Positions 43,001-56,100 of a stretch of DNA of 64,000 nt are shown here, piece by piece; the first letter of the stretch is position 1, and each line of letters opens with the position of its first letter. This DNA is from Pachyseris speciosa (lineage: Eukaryota; Cnidaria; Anthozoa; Scleractinia; Pachyseridae), in assembly GCA_016490735.1 (NCBI GenBank), contig JAEMWC010000022.1:2047001-2111000 (forward strand), in the 5' to 3' direction. Under the pieces are notes generated by a model that did not search any database, was not told the origin of the DNA, and worked only from the letters and a program-made list of their open reading frames with translations. The translations under genes were made by a program, and so were the position numbers.

Positions 43001-46000
43001 ATCTGCAGAGAGAGCTCTTCAAAGCAAAGAAACCAGGAGTTAACTTTTGGTTTTATATTGGTTTTGATTGACTTTGGCCGACTGAGCCCCAGCAGGTGAT
43101 TATAACTGCCCTATTTGACAACCCTAGTAAATATTACTAAAAATAAGAAAGGAACCAAAGAAATCAGCCAAAATCCTGTAAAAATCAGTCAGAGCTTTGG
43201 AAAGCACGATACATCAAATTTACGAAAATTTTGCGATGTTTTGCAACATACGTTTCGCAGAAAGAAAGCATTGGTTCTTACTACAGGCATTTTGTTTCCA
43301 GAAAACTTGTGTTACGGTGCGGCGCACCGTAACACACGTTTTCTGTAATTTTCGTAAACTTGAACCACAAATAATCGTGATCATCACCTTAAAACGCTGC
43401 TCCAGCTCTTTTCGCAAGCTTTTTTCTCGTTCGAGTTCTTCTTCTTTATCCCTGTTAATAATAACATTCATGTACCAGTTACAGCGGTTTTCAATCGAGT
43501 GTCAGAAGTAATTCTCGGTTGCTTAAGTTCTCTCTGTGATTGGTTGGCAAATCTCGCGCCATTTTCTAAACCAATGAAAAGAAAAACCAAAACCAATCGT
43601 GACTTGCACGTGCGCATTTTCCCGCGCTTGGCGCCGGTTGCATGTAATTGCTTCGGATTCTGATTGGTTCCTTGCGCTGTTTGCGTCTGTTGTGATTGGC
43701 TGGAGTTTGGTTTTACGACACCTCTCTTTAAACAGTCTGATTTGCCAAAGCAAGAGAGGGGAAAAAAGTAAGACAGCCTGGAATGGCAGGATGGAAATTT
43801 GAATAGCCTCGTTCTAATTTTACCTCAATCGCATGGTTAAAACTCAAAAACCCTTCATTCAAGGATGCTTTGATTTGCTGCGAAAAGAAATATACTGTGC
43901 GCGAAGAAGCGACATGTTGAAATCAACTTCCGTGCATCTCGTTGATACAATTCTAACTCACCGCTGGGCTTGAATTAAAGTTTCCAGTTCAGATTGGAGG
44001 TCACTAAACTTAGACACAAACTCCCCGATTGTTTCAGCCTGTAAGAAGGAAAAAACAATTGGTGCGGTTACACTGGCTACGTTTACCGTGGTAAATGACC
44101 CATCACCACGGGAATCTGCAATTCGAGAGTGTAACCGCACTTTACTGAGGTAAATATCCGTGGTAATATCCTTGGATAGGCGTCAACAAGCTAACACGAA
44201 GCGTCGATGACATTTAAGGTGGTAAATTGCAGTGGAGTTATGATGCCAGAGGTAAGAGAGCCAATCACGATGCTCCGTTTGACATCAGTACGAAACCACG
44301 AAGGAAAATTGTTTTTCCTTCGACTCGCGGAATCATGTTGGTTCGCAAATCACAAATCTCGTGTAACCATATGTTACCACGGTAGACCTAAACCCAAGTG
44401 TGATGCACCGCGGGATGATCTACCATGGCCGATGGGAAACGCCATTTACCGCGGTGTGTGTAACCGCACCTGTATCATCTCTGCTAAATACCGTTTGAAT
44501 CCGCGGCCAGTAAAACAGTTGCCTTGCGACCACTACCTCTCTGAGATAGCTTATACGACGCAGATTATGCAGTAAAGCTGTTCACACATATGGTCCACAA
44601 TCAAAAGGAGCAAATTAAAGGGGAGCAGAAGGAAACAGATTGTTTCAATGAGCGGAACGAAATTTGCTATATACTGACAATTTTTGTGCATATTTGTTAC
44701 GACGCAAGTGACACGAAAAACTGTCCAGTGTAACATACCCTGAAATGAATTTGACTTGCGACATTTTGTTACAAGGATAAGACGGTCGTGATGCAAGACC
44801 ACAGTACCACATTTTGAGAATCAGAATCAAGCAGAAGACACCAAAAAATTAAAAACTCATTACCTGTTCTGAGTTTTTACGCATGTACTCATTTTTAACA
44901 CGTTCCAGGTTGTTGAGTTCTTTCTTGAAATGCTGGATAAAATTAGAAATAAGATGAACACAAAAAGTAAGACGGCATATGACGTGGAATCGTTTTAGTC
45001 TCAGAAACTAACTTTTATCTTGCCTCCGTTTTTCCCTTGGCACCTTCTTCATCGATCTCCTTCGCTTTCTGCGCTTTGCGTAATTGCTCCAGTTGGACTT
45101 TCTGTGACTTCAGTTTTGATTTGTTCTTGGTGAGTTGCTCTTCAAGCGTTGTTACTTTGTCTTCCAGTTTTTTGTTCGCTTCTTTGAATTTGCTCTTGTA
45201 GATATTGGCGTCCTCCAAGTCTTTCTTTATCTGCAAAAAATCCAGAAGATACATGAATCATTAAATCACTTGCATGATAGCAACAAAAGAAAAGACAGTT
45301 GATGGTCACGTTGTAATTGGAGGTGCTGGCATTTAGCTCTGTTAGTTTTGTGCTGATAATTTTTACATATCTTGACAGTTTTGTTCCAAGCGAAATGCAA
45401 CCAACAAACTTTCGTTTCATAACAAGATAATGCGCTATTGTGACGCAATAGATTTCAGTTGCGCGTGCGAGTTGCCCAGTAATTTGCCTGACGTCATCAG
45501 TTTTAATTGCGTTTCACGTATTTCATAACGGTCATGTTTCAAGGCAAATATGCGATGACTAAAGGTTGGATGTTTTATCTATAGCATCGACATTTTGTTA
45601 AAGAAAAAAGTGCACACTGTATACTACTTGGCGCTCCTCTTTTCTCGAGCGACATAAGGCGAACAATGCGCGCACAAGGAAGGAAACTCACTTTGGAAAC
45701 CCGAGGCCGAAAGTTTGATCAGCTTTAGCTTTTTACTTTATTCTTTTTTATTACTTTCGTCACTCCCACCATCCCTGCTACTCCTTTACTTGCGGCCGAC
45801 AAGCACATATAATGGGTGCAATAAGATTTCCTAAATCTAAAGCCAAGAGTGAACTTCTTCGCTACCGCGATTGTCTCTGGTCTTGCGGTGTGACAACAGT
45901 TTCACTTTTTCCCGCGCTAAGCACTCGTATCGCGCACACAATTTCCCGCGCTTGGCACCAGCTTTATGTTTTCCGCGCTTGGCACCAGCGTCATATTTCC

Positions 46001-49000
46001 CGCGCTTGGCACAAGCTTTAAGCCCCGGCTACACGTTCAAACATTGTTATAAAACATTTGTTGGATGAACAATGTTAGAACGTGTAGCATGCATGTTTGA
46101 TGACGTTTGTTCAACATTTTTGCTGAAGAATGTTTTGATTTCGATCAAACATTTTCTCCAACATACAACAAATGTTGAAGCGTGTAGCCGCCCTTTCAAC
46201 AATGTTGTATTGCAAAGACCAATCAGAGTTAAAGGCCCAGTCTCCAATCCGAAAGCCTAATGGCAGAGGTGGAAATTGTTGAAGTCAGACCGCCCAAGCG
46301 ACGTGTTTCCAACAATGTTATATGCGTATCCAACATTGTTAGAAGCGTTCTTACAACAATGTTGGGACGTGTTCTTCTAACAATGTTAGAACGTGTAGCC
46401 GGGGCTTTATGTTTTCCCGCGCTTGGCACCAGCGTCATATTTCCCGCGCTTGGTGCTGCTGCAAGCTCTAATTACCAACACTTGCTCTATTGGGTGCCAA
46501 TCGTTTAGAAAATGAAGGAACTCCAACCTTGGCGAGTTCTTTCTTTTGCTTCGTTCTCGTTTCCTGTAAGTCCTTCTGTCCTTGCCGTACAACCTCATCA
46601 ACTCGCTCCTCCAGCTCAGCAGCCTTCTCTTCCCGTGTTTCCCGAATCTCGTGCTCTCTATTAAACATGACAACAACAGTTTGCTTAATTTGCCAACTGG
46701 CAGCAATGTAACAAGGATGTAATAAGGTAAAGTGTCTAAATGTTATCTGAGCTTATGCAAAATAACCTAACAGTGTAACTGCACTCGATGTACGTACCTT
46801 TCCTCCAAAAGTTTTTCATACTCGACTTGTTTCCTTCCTAGTTCTGTTTGCAGGACTTCCATGTTATCCTGCAGTTCCTTGTTCGCAGTCAGAAGTCTTT
46901 CCAGCTGTTCTACCATTGTTTCTCGATCCACTTGAGCACTTGACAGGGCTTCACGTAACGGTCGAAGCTAAGAATGACACGGCATTAGAAAAATACGAGA
47001 CATGCCACTGCATGGTATAATTTTTAAGCGACTGGTGCGTGATGAACAAAAAGGTGAGAGCCTTCACGCTGGTAGGCGGGAAAAATGACCAAGATAAACA
47101 TGGCAAACATACATTGATAGGTAAATTACTAAAACGAAAGAAAAGGTACGTAAAAGAAAACATAAGAGCAAAAGAAGCGATCATTGCTGTTAACAGAGAA
47201 AAAGATGTGAACGAGATGGCTGAGTTGAATTAGCCTCAGTTTTCCACCAGTTACATCTGGTCGCGTAATTGTAGGTATTCAGCCTTCTGTCTGTTTACTT
47301 TCCTATCTATCTCTTATGTTCAATATGTTGTTGCTGTTGCATGTTTACTTCAACAACAACAACAACTTCAATGGTTAAAAACACAATTACTGGTGACCCA
47401 GTAGTTTGCATTGTGGCCCTTAAAATACAGAAAACTAAATAAAAAATTTCTATTGAATTCACATTTTAAAAAGTTCTAGTGATTAAGAAATGATTTAAAT
47501 TAAAATTATGAGCAAGGGTGTCTTTTCAGCCTACCTCTTGCAGCTCCGTCTGTTCGATGGAAATAATTTTACTCTGTAGCGCGTCATTCTCGTACTGAAG
47601 CTGCTTTATAAGCTGCTGTGAGGAAATCCTGCGTTAAAAGAGGAAAGAATATTAAGGCTTCTGCAAGGGCGTAGGTGTAAACGTGGACAGTAAGGGAGGG
47701 TCTAGGGAGTTTAATTAAATCGTGACAGCAGTCTGCTGTGATGGAAACAACAAATTCACAGAGCTACCTCACGTCGAGACAGTACCGAGGACTCCACTGT
47801 TTCTTAGCACCATGTTTTCCTTCCACCATCCCACCATCCCTCACTAATACCAGTGGCCAAATGAGAGTGGTCACAGTGTGCTTTATGAGACTTACTTGTC
47901 TTTTCTTAGTAGATTGAGTTCGCTTTCTTTCTGTCCCATATCAGTTTGCAAGCGTTCCATCGCTTCCTGAAGCTCCGAGTGCGATTTCATCAGGCTCTCT
48001 ATTGTGCTTGACAATCTGCCGCTGTTCTCCCGCGAGTCACTAAGCGACCGCTGCAAGGTTGCGATCTGAGGATAAAAGTTAATGCTTGGTTGGGTCTAGT
48101 AGTTCGCAAAGAAATAAAAAGTCCCAATGCACCGATACAGAAATTTAGTTACGTACGTAGAAAAATAAAAGCAATAATCTAAGCTCTCTGAGGAAGGGAT
48201 AAAGCCCCGGCTACACGTTCAAACATTGTTATAAAACATTTGTTAGAAGAACAATGTTAGAACGTGTAGCATGTATGTTTGATGACGTTTGTTCAACATT
48301 TTTTGTTGGAAGAATGTTTTGACTTCGATCAAACATTATCTCCAACATACAACAAATGTTGAAGCGTGTAGCCGCCCTTTCAACTATGTTGTATTGCAAA
48401 GATAATCAGAGTTAAGGGCCCAGTCTCCAATCCGAGAGCCTAAAGGCGGAAGTGGAAATTGTTGAAGTCAGAACCCCGAAGCAACGTGTTTCCAACAATG
48501 TTATATGCGTATCCAACATTGTTAGAAGCGTTCTTACAACAATGTTGGACGTATTCTTCTAACAATGTTACAACGTGTAGCCTGGGCTTGAGGCTTTAAG
48601 CCCTGACCAAACGTAATCGCAAGTAGGCGCAAGATGAAAACTTGCGACTCCGTTTGGCCAGGGCTTGAGCGCACTTGCGATGACTTGCGCTCACTTTGGT
48701 CGAGATTAAATTTGCACGCAAGTCGACGCAAGTTTTTCACCATTTGGCCACCCAACCTAAGTTAACGTAATTTGAGTGACGTCCATTCGTTGTTATAGCA
48801 ACCTATTAGCCAATGAAATACAGGAGATGTAGTCTTGAAATGTTATTTTTTTGCGACTTGTGTATACTTGCGAGGAAACTTGCGAGTCCGTTTGGCCACC
48901 CAACGCAAGTCTGCACGCAAGTTCAACTTGTGGCTACTTGCGAGTCCGTTTGGCCAAGGCTTTAGCCTGCATACAGGCTCTTCATTTGGGCAACTCAGAG

Positions 49001-49758
49001 AGTTCTTTTGCTTCGATTAGTGGCGCGCGGTCAAAGCTACCGCGCACCATTCGAAAGCGTAATTGAGGCAAAAAACCCTGAATTCATTGCCCAAATGAAG
49101 AGCCTGTATGCAGGCTAACAAGGCTCCAAAAGTCAGCTTTTGAACTCAGTGGCATATATAAGTCGGCTGTAATCCAAAAGGGTATGCGTGCCTTTACGAG
49201 CTTTTTTGATGGCATGAAACAATGTTGTTCCCAGGGCAAACCTCTCCTTAGTGTCCCGGCAGAGAGATCCTGGCGTTGGGCAAATGTTGCCAATGAATTT
49301 CGCTTTGGCAAGAGAACTCCGAAAATAATCGCTCCCCACGTGCTAACCTTCTCGGTGTATTTCCGCTCTACAGCCTCTGTATGTTTGACAAGTTTTTCCA
49401 CTTCCCTCAAGGCATCTTCTCTGGAGTGCATAACTGATCTCAAATCACTGTCCTTTCTATTAGACATTGACTGGCCCTGTAATGAGAAAGTTGAGATCGT
49501 GTTTGTTTGATGACCGTCAAACTCTGGCGCTCGCAATCAGCCCAGGTGACCCTAATACAAGTAGGCGGCAAAAGTTGTGTCTAACTTTGTTATGTGAATG
49601 ATATATGAAATAAATCATACATGAACTGCGGAAATGAAATCAAATGAACAATGATCCTCGCAGTTGTGATCGCAATTTATGCAATTGCGAAAAGAAGCCT
49701 GAAAAAATTCAGGACTTCAACGAGGTTTGAACCTGTGACCTCGCGATACCGGTGCGAT

Positions 49759-49789
<31 letters not shown>

Positions 49790-50049
49790 AGTTGGGAGCA
49801 GGTCAATTATGGGTTCATATGTTCCCGTGAAAGAAATGAATGTGAATGATATATGAAATAAATCATACATGAACTGCAGAAATGAAATCAAATGAAGAAT
49901 GATCCAGCAGTTGTGATCGCAATTTATGCAATTGCGAAAAGAAGGATCATTCTTCATTTGATTTCATTTCCGCAGTTCATGTATGATTTATTTCATATAT
50001 CATTCACATTCATTTCTTTCACTGGAACATATGAACCCATAATTGACCT

Positions 50050-50090
<41 letters not shown>

Positions 50091-50091
50091 A

Positions 50092-50125
<34 letters not shown>

Positions 50126-53100
50126 CCGTGGAAGTCCTGAATTTTTTTCAGGCTTCTTTTCGCAATTGCATAAATTGCGATCACAACTGCGAGGATCATT
50201 CTTCAATTGATAACTTTGTTATGTTCAGGAGAAAAAGACCAAACTTGGCGTAATATCGACGAATTTTTTTGCTCAGCAATACTTGATTATCGAGTTGAAT
50301 TCATGAATGAGTTATAAGTTGAATAATAACGCCACAGAAAATGGTCTTACTAATTGTTTTGTCTTTTGGATAATGTATTTTAAAAATACCGTTAAACTTG
50401 CAACGTGGCATAATAAACAGTTCAGCAAACAAACGTTCAAACAATTGATAATAATCAAACGAAATTCAGCTACTGAAATCATCGGCTGTTTTTTGTAGCT
50501 TTTGTTTTTTTCAAGGAAGCAACCAGCCAACTTGCATACCAACGTGGGATCCCTTATGAGCCCGTGACGCCGTGATCCGGTTTTTTTGTGCTCTGTGAAT
50601 CGTGATTTGATAAAAAAAATTAAAAAAAACTTCCGTGAATCGTGATTGAAGTGTATTCCGTCAGGCGTGAAATGCAAAAGTCCTTGGCTGTGAATCGTGA
50701 ATAGATAAGAAATAAATCGTGAATGTCTAAAGTTGAGTTCGTAGCTGAATTTCACTGCACTGTGATCAGATTTTTCCGTGACCTTAGTGAATTTAACACT
50801 TGAGTCGTGATTCGTGAAATCGAAAATTTACTATCGTGACTTCGTGACAAGACCCCCCTTTGCCCCCCCCCCCCCCCCCCCCCTCATTCCTGTTTAATCA
50901 CTGGCTCTTTGAAAGCGAAGTGAAGATGATAATTAAAATGCAAACCTAATGTGTAGCGTCCTCGACTAGCTCTGCTAAATGTAGGCATGTGTGCAAGTCT
51001 ATCATCTTTTAATTAATAAAGTTGTGTTGTTGTTGTTGTTGTTGTTGTTAATATCAGAAAGTAATGAGGATAACGCATAAAACTTCTTACTTCTCTAACT
51101 TGGGCTTCAAGCTTCTTTATTGTTGACTTACAAGCTTGTAATTCTGCTACACTCTGTTGAGAGACATGGACAGTGTTCGGAATAATGTTATGGCACGTCC
51201 TAAAATCGTCACACGAAGAATAATATTATTATTTACCGTTATTAATATCTGTCCAGCCTGTCTCCTTATTTGAGTGTGAATGTGTGCTTCTGTGACTGTT
51301 CGTTTGTCTCTCTGGTAATCTTCGATTGCGGTTCTGTCTGTCTGCCGGTCTACCTGTCGACTGTCTGCTTATATGACTTAGTATTATTTTGTTTGCCTAC
51401 TAGTCTGTTCATCCGTTTGCCTTTCAGTCTGTTTGTCTGTGTACCTGTATGCATGTCTACTTGCCTGTCGGTTTGTCAGTCTGTCTTGCCATGTGTCCGT
51501 ATGCATTGCTAGACTAGCAGGGTTCCAGATAAGATTTTAAGGCAGGGTGTCAACAAGGAATTCCATCGGGTGAAATTTCCAGTACTCCCACCAAACCATT
51601 AGAAATTTTATATTAATTTGTCGGGTCATGTAGCTGACCTTGTAGAGTTTTTGACCCGAGACCCCCCTCTTATCTGGAACACTGGACTAGCTGGCTGGCT
51701 TGCTGCCTGCCTAGGAATTACCTTGCTATGTTGATTCTGTAAGTTGTTATTAATCTTCCTGAGTTGTTCAGCCTCTATCTGTAATGAACATGAACAACAA
51801 GGCGTTGAATACTTTGAACATAACTTGCACACTAGTTTTCTTATACTCCTTGATACAAAAAAAACATTGGTTAAAGTTAAAAACTTGAGGCACAACGTTA
51901 AGAGTATAGCCAAGACAACACAAAACCACCAATAAAATTAATACCTTTACTGAGCCTAAAGACTTCAGCTCCTGTTCGAGGTGCTCCACCTTTGACTAAG
52001 AAAAACATTCCATGAGTAACATCAAGTCAATGCAGTCAGTGCAGAACTAGTATACTAAATTTTACTTGGAAGATGTTTATGAACAAAATGTTAACAATTA
52101 ATTTTGCTGTTTATTGTTAATTCGCAAAATGGGATACTTCCTTGACATACCTGCAGGCCACCCTTCTCAAAGGCAAGTCTGTTCTTGGACTCCATCATGC
52201 CCTTCATAGCTTCTTCAATTTGGCTTTGGCTCACCTAAAATTGCAGTAATGATAAAATGAAACATTAAAACAAAAACATACACAAAAGAAAAAACATTGG
52301 AAAAATACACAAATTTCTAACAGCTGCATTATGTGAAACTTAGAGAAAACAGGAAGACTACATTAAACATTATTCCTGTAGAAAAAGAGGCACTGGGGTC
52401 AATTCCTGGCAAACTGCTGCTTTTGGTGGATCAGATAAAGATTAAGTACAACACTGCCACGATAAAAGACATCACTAAAAGACATCACTAAAAGAGGCAA
52501 CAGACTCGAAACATCAGTCCGCCCGGAAGTCTACAAACACTGGTCTGCTTCTCCATTATCACAGCCATGTCGACAAACGATACAAAGATTGTTTACTTTC
52601 TACTATGATCCATCGCGCTTACTGCCTGTCATCTACTCCTGCTGTATTTTCTGAGGAATGTGACAAGCTTCGCTCTACCTTCCTAAACCTGGATTATCCA
52701 ATAACTGATCAATTCATCGATTAACAAATTTCTGCACAATATCGATAACATCGATGTACCCGATAATGCAGGTGATGACAGTTCTACTATTAACACTAAC
52801 ATTTCAAGATCAACAATCTGCCAACTCAGTCAAAAGGCAATTGCAAATTCTGAGCGCGACCATTGGTGTTCAAATCAAGCCTGTCTTTCAGTCAAAGAAG
52901 ATCGGTCAAGTTCTCGCTCCTAAAGAAAAGAAGCCCTTTATTGTCAATAATCAATGCATGGTCTAGAAATTTCAATGTAATCTGTGCAACACAGATTATG
53001 TTGGGTTTATAACCCGGCATTTACACCAACGCATTAGCGAACACAAACATTCAGCAATCGGAGGCATCTAGAAGAACATGGTTTGTCGAAGTCTGATTTG

Positions 53101-56100
53101 GAAGACAAACAGTTTTCTCTTTTGAGAAAATGCCGATTGGGATTTGACTGTTCAATTTTTGAGATGCTTTTCATTAAGGAATTGAACCCTGAGTTAAATA
53201 CTCAGAAAGACTCCATTCGTGCGAAACTTTTTTTGTGACAAATTTTATCTTTCTATCATTCATTTGCATCACATTATGTAACCGCTCGAGTCTTTTAGGA
53301 ATTCTTTTACATTTATATTTGTTCTTAATTTTATTCACTTTCGACTTGAAAATGACGTTAAGTGAATGTCGAAACGTCGTCGTTTTTTAAAACCTTTTTA
53401 AATTTTAAACGTGATGGTTTTAAATTTTTCAATATTCTGACTCGCAATGTTTTATAGTTAAATTGTTAACCAAACCTATTCTTATACTGTGGTATTACTG
53501 ACAGAAAAGCAGCATCACATGGAACTGCAAATATTCTACTGAACATGCTGCCAATCTGAGGATATGAAGACAGCCCAGTTAACATCAACAAGACTGTGAA
53601 CGGCAAAAATGATACAAGGCTTATTAAAAAACATGGCATCTCAAAATACAGACTGATCATTGTTTAAATGGAATATGCGGTTAGGTTTTAACCTGTTTGT
53701 CCTCCAGAGCACAAATCCTTTCCAGAAGGTTTCTATTTTCCTCTTCCAATATCTTCTTTGACTCCTGAAGACCTTGAATCTCTTCCTAAGGAAATTTGAA
53801 ATGAGGAAGATCAAAATATCTTATATTACAACACATGCACAAGAATTTGATTGTAAATAGTGTTGTCAGCAAACCTAAGAAATTTGTAAAGATTAAAATA
53901 GTAATACGAGTGCATCTATTCTTAGGATTATACAAAAATTAATTATCATTAATTAATTAATACTTTACTCATTATTTTAATCAGTATTAATTAATATTTA
54001 TTTTATCAACATTTTATTATTTTTATTAATATTCCTATCAAATTTGTAACATAGCGTATGGGTTAGAGTGTCCCCAATTAGCGCTTTTTGTGCTAGAACC
54101 ACTAGACACGGAAATAAAGGATATGTATGTATGTATGCATCTATTTGGGACTTCATGGAGAGATTTACTTTGTCAGGGTTCTAGTTACCTGGGCATTTTG
54201 AAGTTGTCCAACAACTTTGTCTCTTTCATTTGAAAAATCACTGACAGCTTGATTCACCTGCAAGCAAATTAACATTGCTTATAATCACCCCTAACAGTGC
54301 TTAGGAGGCAACACTGGAAATCTGCATTATTTTTTCCCCTGTACTTGTCACACCAATTCAAGCAGGTTGGAATAATTATTAGTAAGTGTATCAAGTCGCG
54401 GGGACAAAGTTTGGTTGCAGCAACATTTTTGCATGAAACTAGGTATGCCACATGAAGGGAATTTTGGTTGCAACTTGTCCTGGTGACCTGTCCCTACGAC
54501 TTGGCACCTAGACAGTGTGACTGCCAACCTTAAAGCGCATGAGAAGTCCTTTGCATTCATTACATGTATACCTCATCCATTATCTGAGTATTTTCCTTTG
54601 ATAGTTGTTCCCTTTCTCTTGTCATACCATCCATCTTAGCTTGGAGATTCAAAACTTCTATATCCTAGAATAAGTAAAACCAATAGAAAATATTCTCAGA
54701 AACAATGTCTTTTCAAAACTGAAAAACAATAATTTATAAATGTCAAGATAATTTTCAAAATATTACAACAAACAGTCTTGTTTACCATTACAGTATATTC
54801 ATTACCAAATTATCATATAATTATTATTAGTAATTATATTATCATCATCATTATTAATATTGTTGCATTGCTAGGTAACAGCATGGCACATGACACTGTA
54901 AAACATACAAAATCTTGTTTCAGTTTCTCAGTTTTGCTTCTTTCATCCAGTAACTGTCTGTGAAGCCTTTTGATGTCTTCTCTCAAAACAGATCTGAATA
55001 AAACAGAATAGAACAGGTTAATGGCATGGGACACTGGCATTTGAAATTAATGCTAAAACAGATTGCTAATATTTCAAGTTGGTATTACAGTAATGTGGAT
55101 GTTACAGGTCAAATTTGATTTCAGGTTAATTTTGATTTAACCCGGGTTGAAATCAATTTCCTTTGCCTCCTATGAATGATGATGATGATGATGATGATGA
55201 TATATATATGGGGCTATTCTGCCGTAATGTACAATAATAAGTTAGATAAGAACAAAAATATTTACATACGTAACGAAATAAAATATTACAATGTGTACAA
55301 CAATACAAGATAATAGAATTGCAATAAAAAATATTTAGGGTTCGCAGACAAAGGAAATTGATTTCAATCTAGGTTAAATCAAAATTAACCCAAAATCAAA
55401 TTTGGCCTACAACATCCACATTGCTGTTACCAGAAAGCAGTAAAAAAGGTATCTACAGTCGCATATTCAAAGTTAGCTGATAATTTTGTGGTACTTTTCA
55501 TTTTCCAGGTACTGCTGTTTCTCCTTCTCCCTTGCCACTTCTTGTGCCATCTCATTTCTGGCTTTTTCCAACATTCTTTCTTGATCAGCCATGTGTGTAT
55601 TCCACTGCTCTCGTTCACGCTGTAAAGCACTTTGATGCTGTGATATTAGAACCCTGTTGTCAGCTGTTGTCGTCTTTAAGGCATCACTGGTTCTGTGGTG
55701 TTCTAATAGAATTGTTTCATGTGCCCCCTGAAATTAAAAATAAAATTAATTCAAAGTATGATGTTTCACAATGATGTAACAATGAAACAGATAATTTAAT
55801 TTAGATGAAAAACAGGGTTAACATATCACCAGTAGTAGTTTAAAGGACTAACCTTTAGGTCTTCATGGCTCTTTCTCATAAGTTCAAACTGTTGTCTTAA
55901 TTCTTTGTTTTCTTTTTTCAGTCTTGAGATATCTGCATCTAATGTCTGACAACAAAATATTGCTACTAATTATTATTTTTGGTTTACTTGACATGTGGTT
56001 AACCAACAAATCTGCTAATGGGCTTGAATCCAGTGTTTCCTTTACAACAGCATTAAGTAACTAAAAGCATTACTGCTTCTACTGTCAACCCACTAACACC

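Larger units (their letters stand above)
49595..50210. repeat. Head-to-head pair of tRNA-containing composite repeats
   Basis: Both units hold a tRNA-like body, GCAATTGCATAAATTGCGAT and a ATATATGAAATAAATCATAC block. They face each other around about 49930, forming an inverted repeat of roughly 300-bp arms. Confidence 0.75.

Noticed and set aside
43824..43876. Exon-like segment between exons 21 and 22 of the coiled-coil gene
   Set aside because: It has AG/GT borders and a plausible frame, but its phase does not fit exon 21 (ends CG|), and skipping it joins exon 21 to 43451 in perfect frame.
51265..51512. 80-codon Cys/Leu/Val-rich ORF
   Set aside because: It is a translation of degenerate TCTG/CTGT simple sequence in an intron.
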